Notes: a model not told the origin generated them from the sequence alone. Positions 1 through 6,616 are shown, counted from the first letter of the stretch. The stretch: DNA of 24,594 bases from Candidatus Omnitrophota bacterium (GCA_030692055.1 JAUYCY010000005.1:1-24594), one strand, 5' to 3'. Program-made: numbers and translations.

Positions 1-13
1 CCAGCACTTCCAT
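1..13 (-). CDS. 5' end of a gene that continues beyond the left edge
   Basis: Only the ATG and the next codons (M-E-V-L) lie in the window. The start is supported by a strong Shine-Dalgarno, AAAGGAGGT at 30-22, eight bases upstream of the ATG at 13-11. It follows the isomerase-like gene on the same strand after a gap of about 160 bases. The product cannot be named from four residues. Confidence 0.5.
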
Positions 14-94
14 AAGGGTGTACCTCCTTTTAATTAGCCGCTTGTAACGGCTATGTGGTTAATATTGGATTATCCACAAAAAGGATACACCCTT
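14..94 (-). promoter_or_regulatory. Structured leader that pairs the Shine-Dalgarno of the left-edge gene
   Basis: On the minus strand AAGGGTGTA (94-86) is the perfect complement of TACACCCTT (22-14), just before the start codon. After a small internal loop CCTTTT (84-79) pairs with AAAAGG (31-26), covering most of the ribosome binding site. A small hairpin AGCCG-loop-CGGCT lies inside. The pairing is seen directly; a role in translational control is inference. Confidence 0.4.
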
Positions 95-171
95 TTTTAT
101 TTACTTGCCAGAGAACTTACACACTTTATTATACGTTACCAGTATCTACAACATAAACAAAACTTTTGATT

Positions 172-1080
172 TTAAAGTGCTAAGTGCTTTATCGCGTTCT
201 TTATATCATGCGCTGTTGCAGGATGATGTGCTTCAATAACTTTTAATATCTTATCATTTTTAAGATAGCGATTTAGTTTCGAAAAGTCAAAATCTCCGGT
301 AAAAGGCGCTAAATGATCATGCAAGCCTCTTATATCATGCAGATGGAAACCAAATAAATATTTGGAAAGTTTATTGAGTAAACTTCCAGTCGCGATGAAA
401 CCTAAGCGCTCTAGCGCTTGGCTGTGGCCCACATCATGCCAATAGACTAAACTTTTATTTGCAAAGGATTTCAAAAATTTTTGAGCTTCTTCTAAATTAG
501 GAATTTCATTAGGATAATAACGGTTTTCTAAGCCTATTTTTATATCTTTTGAAGCAGCATACGGCATTATTTCTTCAAGGCTTTTACGGGTTGCTTCCAG
601 ATAAAGTATTTTCTTTTCCTCGCGTAATTTTAGTATATCAGTTTTCAAGTTATCATATTCTTTCGAGTTTGAATTTCCTGCGCAATAAAGCTTCATCAAA
701 GCTTTTATCTTGGCAGTATCCATATCAATATTTCCTGCATGAATAATCACTATTTTTGCGCTAAGTCTCGCGGCAGTATCAATGGTCTTTTTTGTATATT
801 CAACTGCTAATTTGCGTTCTGTCTCGTCAAGAGAAGAAAGATAATAATAGTTTATAAAAAATCTGTGGTAGGGATTTTGCGGCGGCAGCGGACAGAAATT
901 ATGCACACTGACCACACGCATTTGCACGCTATCGAGCAAGCCAAGAAGTTCCTCTAATCGCGTAATTGTAAAATTATAACCCAACTCAATATCGTTTACA
1001 CCAAGTTCTTTTATCGCTAAAAGCATCTCGCGCATGCTGCAATCTTCTTTATAATTCCAAGTCGTAGAAATAGCTATCAC
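172..1080 (-). CDS. Sugar phosphate isomerase/epimerase-like TIM-barrel protein
   Basis: About 302 residues, with the features of the AP-endonuclease-2/xylose-isomerase-like TIM-barrel family. Likely metal-site strands follow in the family order: SVHNF, IIHAG, GLENRYYP, YWHDVGHS, FHLHDIRGLHDH and VIEAHH, supplying the expected Glu, Asp and His ligands. The family isomerises or epimerises sugars or polyols, or acts on related cytosolic substrates; the substrate here is unknown. The start is uncertain: an in-frame TTG at 1098 has no ribosome site, whereas the GTG at 1080 follows AAGGGG by four bases and is preferred. It lies downstream of the cyclic-nucleotide-binding gene with a 72-base gap, possibly in the same transcript. 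No signal peptide is seen. Confidence 0.75.
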   Translation of the reverse strand: MIAISTTWNYKEDCSMREMLLAIKELGVNDIELGYNFTITRLEELLGLLDSVQMRVVSVHNFCPLPPQNPYHRFFINYYYLSSLDETERKLAVEYTKKTIDTAARLSAKIVIIHAGNIDMDTAKIKALMKLYCAGNSNSKEYDNLKTDILKLREEKKILYLEATRKSLEEIMPYAASKDIKIGLENRYYPNEIPNLEEAQKFLKSFANKSLVYWHDVGHSQALERLGFIATGSLLNKLSKYLFGFHLHDIRGLHDHLAPFTGDFDFSKLNRYLKNDKILKVIEAHHPATAHDIKNAIKHLAL

Positions 1081-1152
1081 ATTGCCCCTTAAAAACAACT
1101 ATAATGGTAACTTATTTTCGCTTCCTGGTGGGTTTCGAAGTAATAACTAAAG

Positions 1153-1611
1153 CTATTTAGTTCCGTAAATATTTATAAGCTGTTTTCTTGTTTCTTCTAA
1201 GCGCTGGGTAAAAATCGCAGCTAACCGTTTAATTAATTCATATCCTAAATCGTGATTCTCTTCACATTTTCCTCTAAGGCATTTCCCATCCAGGGCAATT
1301 GCGCGCACGTCTTCAACGGCTCTTGTGTCAAAACGGTAACGGTGCGGTGGAATAAGCCAAGACCACCCGAGTATGTCGCCTGCCTGAATAGTCTGAATAG
1401 TGATTGAATGGTGGCTGGTCGCGCTAATCTCAATAGCAACTCGGCCTTCTCTGATAAGATAAAATTTATCGGCGGGATCACCTTCACGCTGTATCGTTTC
1501 GCCTTCCTTAAATCGTACGTTTGTAGCACAGCCCACAATGATATCAAGATATTCCGGTTTTAGTTCTTTAAAAAAAGGGTGTTTTTCTAATATAGGTTTT
1601 AAGCTTTCCAT
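1153..1611 (-). CDS. Stand-alone cyclic-nucleotide-binding domain protein (Crp-like effector domain, no HTH)
   Basis: A 152-residue protein made almost entirely of a cNMP-binding beta-roll. FKEGETIQREGDPAD and FYLIREGRVAI match the conserved Gly-rich turns of the CRP effector domain. The phosphate-binding-cassette region reads GDILGWSWLIPP followed by RFDTRAVED. The usual FGE glutamate of cAMP binders is replaced, so the ligand may not be cAMP or binding may be lost. The protein ends after the C-helix without a helix-turn-helix, so it is not a DNA-binding regulator by itself; a partner-binding or regulatory role is inference. AAGGAGGGG lies just upstream of ATG 1611. The guaA-like gene ends 28 bases upstream, suggesting co-transcription. 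Confidence 0.8.
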   Translation of the reverse strand: MESLKPILEKHPFFKELKPEYLDIIVGCATNVRFKEGETIQREGDPADKFYLIREGRVAIEISATSHHSITIQTIQAGDILGWSWLIPPHRYRFDTRAVEDVRAIALDGKCLRGKCEENHDLGYELIKRLAAIFTQRLEETRKQLINIYGTK

Positions 1612-1639
1612 TGTCCCCTCCTTTATAGCTTATCGCTAA

Positions 1640-2605
1640 CTAAACCGCTTCCATTGTCGACGGCGGCTTAGTGGCGATATTATACGTAACGCTTACCACG
1701 CCTTTAATCTCAGAAGTTATTCTCTGCGACAAAGTATTTAATATATCGTAAGATAAGCTCGTAGGTTTCGCATTCCTGGCATCAATGCTATCCCAACATC
1801 TGATTTCAATCTGCAAGCCAAAATCCCTCTTCCCAGCACGCATGCCAGTAACTCTATCGTTATGCAAAATTGCCATATACTGAAAAGCATCGCTCTCGCT
1901 AAGTACTTCTTCAGTAATTGCTGTTGCCTGTCTGACTATTATTATCTTTTCAGGCGTAACCTCTCCAATTATTCTGGCAGCTAAAGCCGGGCCAGGGAAA
2001 GGCATCCTGCTGTAAATTGATTTAGGTAACCCGAGAGCCTGGGCTAACTTTCTTACGCCGTCTTTACGTAGCTGCACTAAAGGTTCAATAATTTTATACC
2101 CAAATGCACTCTGAGTATCAATGCCTAGTTGCTCAAAAACATTATGTTGGCGTTTTATCCCGGCGACTGTTTCATCGACATCAGTTAAAATCGTTCCTTG
2201 CAAAAGATATTTTGCGCCGCTATCCTTTACTAGTTTGCCAAAAACATCTTTATAGAAAGCTTGGGTAATCGCTTCTCTTTTTTCTTCCGGATCAGTTATG
2301 CCTTTTAAGGCTTTAAAAAACTTATCCTGCGCATCTATAATTTCTACCTTAACACCTAACTTCTTAAATGTAGCCACGATTTGTTCTGGTTCATCTTTGC
2401 GCATTATTCCGTTATTAATAAAATAGGTTTTTAGTCGGCTACCCAACGCTTTATGGCCTAACATAGTTACCGCTGAAGAATCCACTCCTCCGGAAAGTGC
2501 GTTAATAGCAAGACCGCTGCCTACTGTTTTTGATATCTCTTTTACCTTCTGTTCGATAAATTGAGCTGGCTCTAAATCGCTTGCTATAATTTCTTTTATT
2601 GGCAT
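1640..2605 (-). CDS. GuaA-like ATP-pyrophosphatase subunit (divergent GMP synthase B-type protein)
   Basis: At 321 residues it has the size of a GMP synthetase without its glutamine amidotransferase domain, as in the two-subunit (GuaAa/GuaAb) enzymes. The PP-loop SGGVDSS is at residues 38-44, and the dimerisation half is recognisable from KIIEPLVQLRKDGVRKLA to the C-terminal KPPSTMEAV. GMP synthetase aminates XMP through an adenylyl intermediate. Several normally near-invariant stretches differ: MPFPGPALAARI for the usual FPGPGLA, QGTILTDVDET for QGTLYPDVIES, and the usual SVGVMGDGRTY and MTADWA segments are not recognisable. It may therefore be a paralogue with another substrate. No amidotransferase gene is nearby. 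AGAGG precedes the ATG. Confidence 0.72.
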   Translation of the reverse strand: MPIKEIIASDLEPAQFIEQKVKEISKTVGSGLAINALSGGVDSSAVTMLGHKALGSRLKTYFINNGIMRKDEPEQIVATFKKLGVKVEIIDAQDKFFKALKGITDPEEKREAITQAFYKDVFGKLVKDSGAKYLLQGTILTDVDETVAGIKRQHNVFEQLGIDTQSAFGYKIIEPLVQLRKDGVRKLAQALGLPKSIYSRMPFPGPALAARIIGEVTPEKIIIVRQATAITEEVLSESDAFQYMAILHNDRVTGMRAGKRDFGLQIEIRCWDSIDARNAKPTSLSYDILNTLSQRITSEIKGVVSVTYNIATKPPSTMEAV

Positions 2606-2640
2606 CCTAAACCTCTTTCAAGCGCTTAATTAGCATTGGG

Positions 2641-3102
2641 TTATTTTTTTAATTTTTCTTTTAACGCGCCTGCAATAGCCTTTCGTTGCTTAATCACCTC
2701 TTCAATCCTAGCATTAAATTCCATTCCCGTTAACCCCTGGGCCTTTGCCTCTTGCGCTGCCCTTGACACTATATTAACAGCTTCGCGAGGGTCTTCTCCG
2801 TCACTGATAAGTTGATTTGCAAAGCTAATCGCTCCTTGTAAATCATTGCCGCTAAGGCCGCTGTTAGAAAAATCAATAATTATATTTTTTACATCCTCTT
2901 TTTTTACTCCTTTTGCGAGTATGCCTTTTATATGATAATCCATTGCATTTGCTTCTTGCACAGTAATAGCATTTTGTTTTGCCAGCTCATTTTTTATTTC
3001 TTCGGCAACAGCATTAGCATCTTGCTCTGCCGCAAACGATATGTTAACGCCTAACAAACAGCTATACACTAATATAGCTACCATAAACCATCGCATTTGC
3101 AT
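2641..3102 (-). CDS. Small exported alpha-helical protein, unknown function
   Basis: About 153 residues. A short N-region MQMRW is followed by a hydrophobic core (FMVAILVYSCLLG) and a likely signal peptidase site after SFA, giving a mature protein that begins AEQDANAV. The mature part is charged and rich in Ala, Glu and Lys, and is predicted all-helical with several short amphipathic segments. No catalytic motif or named domain is recognised. Three in-frame starts lie close together (GTG 3108, ATG 3102, ATG 3096). ATG 3102 sits five bases after AGG and is chosen; the signal peptide is retained with any of them. It is the first gene of the leftward group, with the guaA-like ATG 35 bases after its stop. 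A periplasmic role is inferred from the signal peptide only. Confidence 0.6.
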   Translation of the reverse strand: MQMRWFMVAILVYSCLLGVNISFAAEQDANAVAEEIKNELAKQNAITVQEANAMDYHIKGILAKGVKKEDVKNIIIDFSNSGLSGNDLQGAISFANQLISDGEDPREAVNIVSRAAQEAKAQGLTGMEFNARIEEVIKQRKAIAGALKEKLKK

Positions 3103-3145
3103 ATGCACCTGTGTGTCTATATCTAGACTTTAGATTGTTTTTATA

Positions 3146-3173
3146 ATTGTACTACGAAAATAAGATTTGGCAA
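3146..3173 (-). promoter_or_regulatory. Candidate sigma-70 promoter for the 3102-to-172 gene group
   Basis: On the minus strand TTGCCA (3173-3168) and TACAAT (3151-3146) are separated by 16 bases, about 45 bases upstream of the exported-protein start. It is placed by motif only. Confidence 0.45.
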
Positions 3174-3240
3174 TCATATACTCGAGATAAAAACAAAGCA
3201 TTGCATATGTATATAGTTTTTCTTTATACATTCACGGCGC

Positions 3241-3690
3241 TATATTCATGCCGCGGATTATATAGTGCGCCGCTCAGTATTAGCCATGCTGAAACCTCGG
3301 GCTTTAGCCCGAGGAGCTATGGAAGGCTTCATTTTATAACTACGGGGTTAACCATGAGGCGGGTTATACTTCTATGATAAACCTACAAGCCGAACACCAC
3401 AAGGGGCAAAGCCCCTTGTGGATAGCGAGAATCCTGAGCACTTTTATATAAAATATTAGCAGCCTGATAAGCCCAAAAATGGAGCCCCACGGGCATGCCC
3501 GTGGTACCTTTATTTACCCGCCAGATTTGCGCAGCAAATCTGGCGAGGTATCCGCCTTGCGTCCGATGCGACATCTCGCCGAAGCAGTACCTCAGTTCGC
3601 ATTCACCCCCGGCCATGGCCGGGGTACTCTGCGAAGGCGGATAGAAAGATACGCTTAGCGATCTTAGATTGGAGGCGCGTTAGCGCCCTC
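3241..3690. repeat. Palindrome-rich non-coding tract (REP-like hairpin cluster)
   Basis: No convincing gene lies between 3174 and the tmRNA. The tract carries at least six strong palindromes: 3295-3314 (CCTCGGGC-TT-type stem), 3397-3421 (CCACAAGGGGC stem), 3487-3504 (CCACGGGC stem), 3519-3545 (CGCCAGATTTGC stem), 3607-3624 (CCCCGGCC stem) and 3673-3686 (GGCGC stem). Some are nested inside longer imperfect pairings, for example TCCGCCTT near 3551 with AAGGCGGA near 3634. The hairpin at 3607 is followed by GTACTC, like the GTATTC after the second hairpin of the 150-bp element elsewhere in the window. This resembles relics of REP/IS200-type non-autonomous elements. Open frames here are only palindrome translations. 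Confidence 0.55.
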
Positions 3691-3694
3691 GCTA

Positions 3695-3709
3695 TGGTGG
3701 AGGTGGCGG
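3695..3709 (-). repeat. 15-bp direct repeat of the tmRNA 3' end (att-like)
   Basis: TGGTGGAGGTGGCGG at 3695-3709 is identical to 3824-3838, the reverse complement of the tmRNA acceptor-stem 3' strand, CCA end and part of the T-stem. The two copies are 114 bases apart in the same orientation. Integrative elements often use the ssrA 3' end and leave such duplications, so this may be the remnant of an attachment site. No integrase is in the window. Confidence 0.4.
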
Positions 3710-3840
3710 TCTCCTTCGCCTCAATGAAGCATACCCAAAGCAGTATTGCTTCGGAGGCTAAAGGGTTTTGGTTTACCACACGAAGCTTGCTTCTATGAAA
3801 TAGCTTCTAAGGTTAGCGAAGTGTGGTGGAGGTGGCGGGA

Positions 3841-4508
3841 CACTTAACCCTCTGTTTCCAAAGGAAGTGGACTATCTCTTCACCCTTGACATCAAAGATA
3901 TCAAGGGGCTCAGCGTCTTATAGGAGGTATAGTTTATCGTTGGTTCAACGCGCGTATCTTGTTAACAAGCTTCTCTTTCCTGTGCAACAATTGTGAAGTA
4001 TATCTACCTGCTCGATGCGTAACTTTTTTATACTCTTTCGTAATAAGCTCGGCCTGCTCTCTTTTTACAATGAGATATTTCTTTATTTCATTTAAAAAAT
4101 AAAGAGCGCTATTTTGCCTTAGACGCCATACATACGATTGAGTATGATGAGGTTTACTTATCTTCTTGGAAGTTATTATCCCTCCGGCTTTATAGCGAAT
4201 CCACTTAAGTAGCCTCAAATCCGTATTACTGACCGATACCAACGGAGCTGGTGTTTCATGTTTGTGATGCCTGGAAAGAGTTACCGTTCCTTCACCATCT
4301 ACTATTCCAGCTAAATACGCTTTCGTTACTTCGTCCAACAATAGACCTCCTATCCCTCCGGCGCAATACCGGAGAAGTCTCTGCAGGGCTTGCACCCCTC
4401 AGGATTACCCACGCCGATTCCAATATTATATCGGAATTACGTTACGGGCTTCCCTGATGTAAGCCGAGTGTTTCACTAAAAGTTACCCTTTAGTGCGACT
4501 CTGCAAGA
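3841..4508 (-). other. Group I intron in ssrA (subgroup IA-like), with internal homing endonuclease
   Basis: Splice sites are fixed by an ideal P1: exon CGAT (4512-4509) plus intron TCT pair with AGAGTCG (4502-4496) around a TGC loop, placing a U-G pair at the 5' site. The intron ends in G (3841). Other pairings read by eye are P2 4495-4474; P3 CTCGGC (4468-4463) with GCTGAG (3914-3909); P4 TCAGG (4457-4453) with CCTGA (4403-4399); an 11-bp P8 at 3907-3883; and P7 GACT (4379-4376) with AGTC inside ATAGTCC (3875-3869). Two extra stems between P7 and P3 resemble P7.1 and P7.2 of subgroup IA; the endonuclease gene occupies the second. Group I introns in the tmRNA T-loop have been reported before, as I recall; the details here are from this sequence. 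Confidence 0.9.
3934..4338 (-). CDS. Single-motif LAGLIDADG homing endonuclease, intron-encoded
   Basis: About 134 residues. YLAGIVDGEG near the N-terminus is the LAGLIDADG helix with its acidic active-site residue; only one copy is present, so it should act as a homodimer. Downstream, LVSVSNTDLRLLKWI and YVWRLRQNSALYFLNEI are typical of the family's beta-sheet and second helices. Such enzymes cut intronless alleles, here presumably the uninterrupted ssrA T-loop, to spread the intron. Two TTG codons (4341, 4338) follow AGGAGG (4351-4346); TTG 4338 has the better seven-base spacing. An upstream in-frame ATG at 4395 lies in the P6 region of the intron core and is unlikely. The ribosome site lies in a stem closing the gene (see findings). 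The frame is intact with no sign of decay. Confidence 0.88.
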   Translation of the reverse strand: MDEVTKAYLAGIVDGEGTVTLSRHHKHETPAPLVSVSNTDLRLLKWIRYKAGGIITSKKISKPHHTQSYVWRLRQNSALYFLNEIKKYLIVKREQAELITKEYKKVTHRAGRYTSQLLHRKEKLVNKIRALNQR

Positions 4509-4921
4509 ATCGAACCCGCGTCCTTACAGGGTTAATAAAAAGCTACTACATGCTTATTCTTTCTTTTATCTTTTTCTTGGTAGCTCTGAAAGACAAGATC
4601 TACCAAGAAGCAATCTTGTAAGTTTTCGTGGTAAACCCCCAAGATAAAAAGCTTACCCTTAGCCTCAAAACCGAACCCTTATGCCCCCTGAGACAAAAAG
4701 CATAAAGGTCACTTTTAGTGTGGCATTACTGCCATACTAAAAGGAGTAACCCATGGAGATGGGTTACTTACACCAGCAAATAGTGGTGTTGCGTTTAGTT
4801 TTTTGTAAGCCTCACTAACGCAGCAGGCCCACACCGCTCGGCATGCAACCCTTTACGTCTCCTATAAGTCGAGCCCTTTTCACCCCCAAAATATCAAAGA
4901 ACGCACACTTCTACCATTTAA

Positions 4922-4950
4922 AAAATAGCACAAATTCACTTATTTTTCAA
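4922..4950 (-). promoter_or_regulatory. Candidate tmRNA promoter
   Basis: On the minus strand TTGAAA (4950-4945) and TATTTT (4927-4922) are spaced by 17 bases. Transcription would begin about 30 bases before the mature 5' end, leaving a short leader for RNase P to remove. Placed by motif and position only. Confidence 0.4.
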
Positions 4951-4995
4951 GACTTATTATAACTATTGATTACGCAGATTATGATAATAAAATAC

Positions 4996-5026
4996 TTGCA
5001 AATTTCTTTTAAGTCGCTAATATAAT
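4996..5026 (+). promoter_or_regulatory. Candidate promoter touching the start codon of the SurA-like gene
   Basis: A perfect TATAAT (5021-5026) ends five bases before the ATG at 5032, with TTGCAA at 4996-5001 (19-base spacer; 16 if TAATAT at 5018 is the -10). Transcription would start at or next to the ATG. There is no Shine-Dalgarno, so a leaderless mRNA is suggested. Confidence 0.45.
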
Positions 5027-5031
5027 CTAAC

Positions 5032-6441
5032 ATGCTTAACAAATTCCGAACACATCACAAAAAAATTCTCTGGGTTTTAGCTGTCCTTATTATTCCTGCC
5101 TTCGTCATGTGGGGAAGTTTAAAGGACGATAAAGAGGAAATTATCGCTAAAATTGGCAGTCACAAAATAACAAAAACTGAATTTAAGCAATATGCCGATA
5201 TTGCTGAGATATATTTTGCATTCTTTACTACCGCTGATAAAACTAAAAAATTTACCGCTCAGGATATATTTATAAAAGGTTTGGAGTATTTGTTACTCAT
5301 CCAGAAGGCGGATAAAGAAAGGATTAAAATAAGCGATAAAGAAGTAGCTGATGCAGTTAAAAAAATAAAGCTTTTTATGCCTGGCGGAAAATTTGATAGT
5401 GATATATATTATCGATTTTTAAACCGTTTAAGAATAGCCCCACGAACTTTTGAGGAATACATACGCAATATCCTAAAAGCGGATAGACTATACGCTAAAC
5501 ACGTAAGAATAACGGTAACTGACAGTGACTTGAAAAAAATATATAAAAAAGATAACCAAAAGGCAAAAATAACATATATTTTTATTCCTTACGATAAATT
5601 TAAAGATGAAATTAATGTAACTGCCGAAGAAATAGAAAGTTTTTATCAAAAAAATAAAAATACCTTTGAGGAAGAATCAAAAATAAAGATAAAATATGCA
5701 CTCGTAAGCCAAGACACAGAGGTAGCCGCTAAAATATTGAAGGATATGCCGAACATCAAAACTATCGATGATCTAAAAAATAAGTTTGGTGTGGAAATTA
5801 AGGAAACTGGTTTTATAGGTATAAAAGACCCAATTGAGGGAATGGGTTGGCAACCATTGATAAATAAATATGCTTTTTCCTTGAAAAAGAAAAGCTTCAA
5901 TCAACCCTTAGATACGAATATCGGTTACATTTTTATAGAAAAACAAGAAGAAAAACCAGCCTATATTCCAACTTTAGCCCAAATAAAAGATAAAATCGAG
6001 TCGCGAATAAAACAGGCGAAAGAGAAAGAACAAGCAAAAGTTTTATGTGTAAAAATTTTAGAAAAGATAAAAAATGAAGAAATAAAGAATATAGCTAAAA
6101 TTGCCGCGCAGGAAAAACTTGATCTTAAGGAAGCCGGCTACTTTAAATACTATGACTACATAGAAGGCCTAGGCCTTTCAGAAAAAGTGAGTAAAATAAT
6201 ATTCTCGCTAAAAAAAGACAATATCTATCCTTACCCAATCTTGCTACTTAAAGGCGCCTATATTATCCAACTTAAAGAAATCACTTCTTTCGATGAAAAA
6301 GACTTTACGCAAAAGCAAGAAAATTACCGCCAATATCTGATACAGCAGAAAACTTTTATTGAAAAGACAAGATTCGTTTCTCGATTGGCAAAAGAAGCAA
6401 AATTAACCACCGCCATAAAAGACAGCTTCCCACCTCGATAA
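5032..6441 (+). CDS. Membrane-anchored SurA/PpiD-like chaperone (SurA N-terminal domain)
   Basis: A 469-residue protein with a short basic N-terminus (LNKFRTHHKK) and one membrane helix at about residues 13-29 (ILWVLAVLIIPAFVMWG), so the rest faces the periplasm. A charged, helical SurA-N-like domain follows (about 30-170; KIGSHKITKTEFKQY, then DKEVADAVKKI). Parvulin-like segments may be present at about 215-305 (IKIKYALVS to FSLKKKSFNQPLDTNIGY), but the conserved parvulin histidines and GGDLGW-type motif are not evident. Foldase or peptidyl-prolyl isomerase activity is thus uncertain and a chaperone role more likely. The family helps outer-membrane and exported proteins to fold. It is the only plus-strand gene of the window, divergent from ssrA. 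The ATG has no Shine-Dalgarno and lies next to a -10 box. Confidence 0.8.
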   Translation: MLNKFRTHHKKILWVLAVLIIPAFVMWGSLKDDKEEIIAKIGSHKITKTEFKQYADIAEIYFAFFTTADKTKKFTAQDIFIKGLEYLLLIQKADKERIKISDKEVADAVKKIKLFMPGGKFDSDIYYRFLNRLRIAPRTFEEYIRNILKADRLYAKHVRITVTDSDLKKIYKKDNQKAKITYIFIPYDKFKDEINVTAEEIESFYQKNKNTFEEESKIKIKYALVSQDTEVAAKILKDMPNIKTIDDLKNKFGVEIKETGFIGIKDPIEGMGWQPLINKYAFSLKKKSFNQPLDTNIGYIFIEKQEEKPAYIPTLAQIKDKIESRIKQAKEKEQAKVLCVKILEKIKNEEIKNIAKIAAQEKLDLKEAGYFKYYDYIEGLGLSEKVSKIIFSLKKDNIYPYPILLLKGAYIIQLKEITSFDEKDFTQKQENYRQYLIQQKTFIEKTRFVSRLAKEAKLTTAIKDSFPPR

Positions 6442-6446
6442 TGGCA

Positions 6447-6585
6447 CTGTCGCGAAATAGCGCCAGCGCCTGATTACGATGATTACTAAAAGATTCCAAC
6501 GATTGAAAACATTAACAATTTTAATCACTGTAATCAAGTTTTAATCGCTGAAATCAGGGACTGGTGCGTTTCGCAACAGTCCCTG
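6447..6585. mobile_element. MITE-like element with imperfect terminal inverted repeats
   Basis: The 351-base convergent gap 6442-6792 has no gene. CTGTCGCGAAATAGCG... at 6447-6472 resembles the reverse complement of 6555-6579 over about 25 bases. The core is rich in AATC and holds two imperfect 20-bp copies of TTTTAATCRCTG. The right end is also a hairpin, CAGGGACTG (6555-6563) with CAGTCCCTG (6577-6585), without a U-run. The element begins five bases after the stop codon of the SurA-like gene. Confidence 0.4.
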
Positions 6586-6616
6586 AGAAGATAAATTTGA
6601 TAGCAGCTGTTTGTTG

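Larger units (their letters stand above)
3824..4887 (-). ncRNA. ssrA: tmRNA, interrupted by a group I intron in the T-loop
   Basis: Transfer-messenger RNA rescues stalled ribosomes. The 5' end GGGGGTG (4887-4881) pairs with CACCTCC (3834-3828), followed by the encoded ACCA end at 3827-3824. Family landmarks are clear: GGGCTCGAC in the 5' tRNA-like half, GCATGCCGAG before the first pseudoknot, then AAGCATGTAGTAGC and GGACGCGGGTTCGAT near the 3' part. The exons are 4509-4887 (379 nt) and 3824-3840 (17 nt), giving a mature RNA of about 396 nt. Removing 3841-4508 restores a perfect T-arm, GCGGG-TTCGATT-CCCGC. The probable resume codon is GCA (4792-4790), preceded by TAAAC as in other tmRNAs, but the tag frame is unusual (see findings). 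Helix GTAACCCAT/ATGGGTTAC and later pseudoknot stems are visible downstream. Confidence 0.93.

Noticed and set aside
3147..3616. Two open frames of about 76 codons on opposite strands
   Set aside because: They run through the palindrome tract, have no ribosome site or recognisable fold, and their peptides are translations of hairpins.
3241..3690. CRISPR array
   Set aside because: The hairpins differ in sequence and spacing, with no constant repeat and no cas genes.
3695..3709. Second tRNA or tmRNA 3' end
   Set aside because: Only the acceptor 3' strand and part of a T-stem are present; no matching 5' strand or T-loop (GTTCGA) adjoins it.
4342..4395. Longer start (ATG 4395) for the homing endonuclease
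   Set aside because: The extra codons overlap the P6/P7 and P7.1-like parts of the intron core and lack a ribosome site; AGGAGG points to the TTG codons at 4341/4338.
6555..6585. Intrinsic terminator of the SurA-like gene
   Set aside because: The stem is strong, but neither strand has a following U-run, and it doubles as one end of a MITE-like element. Termination is possible but not supported.
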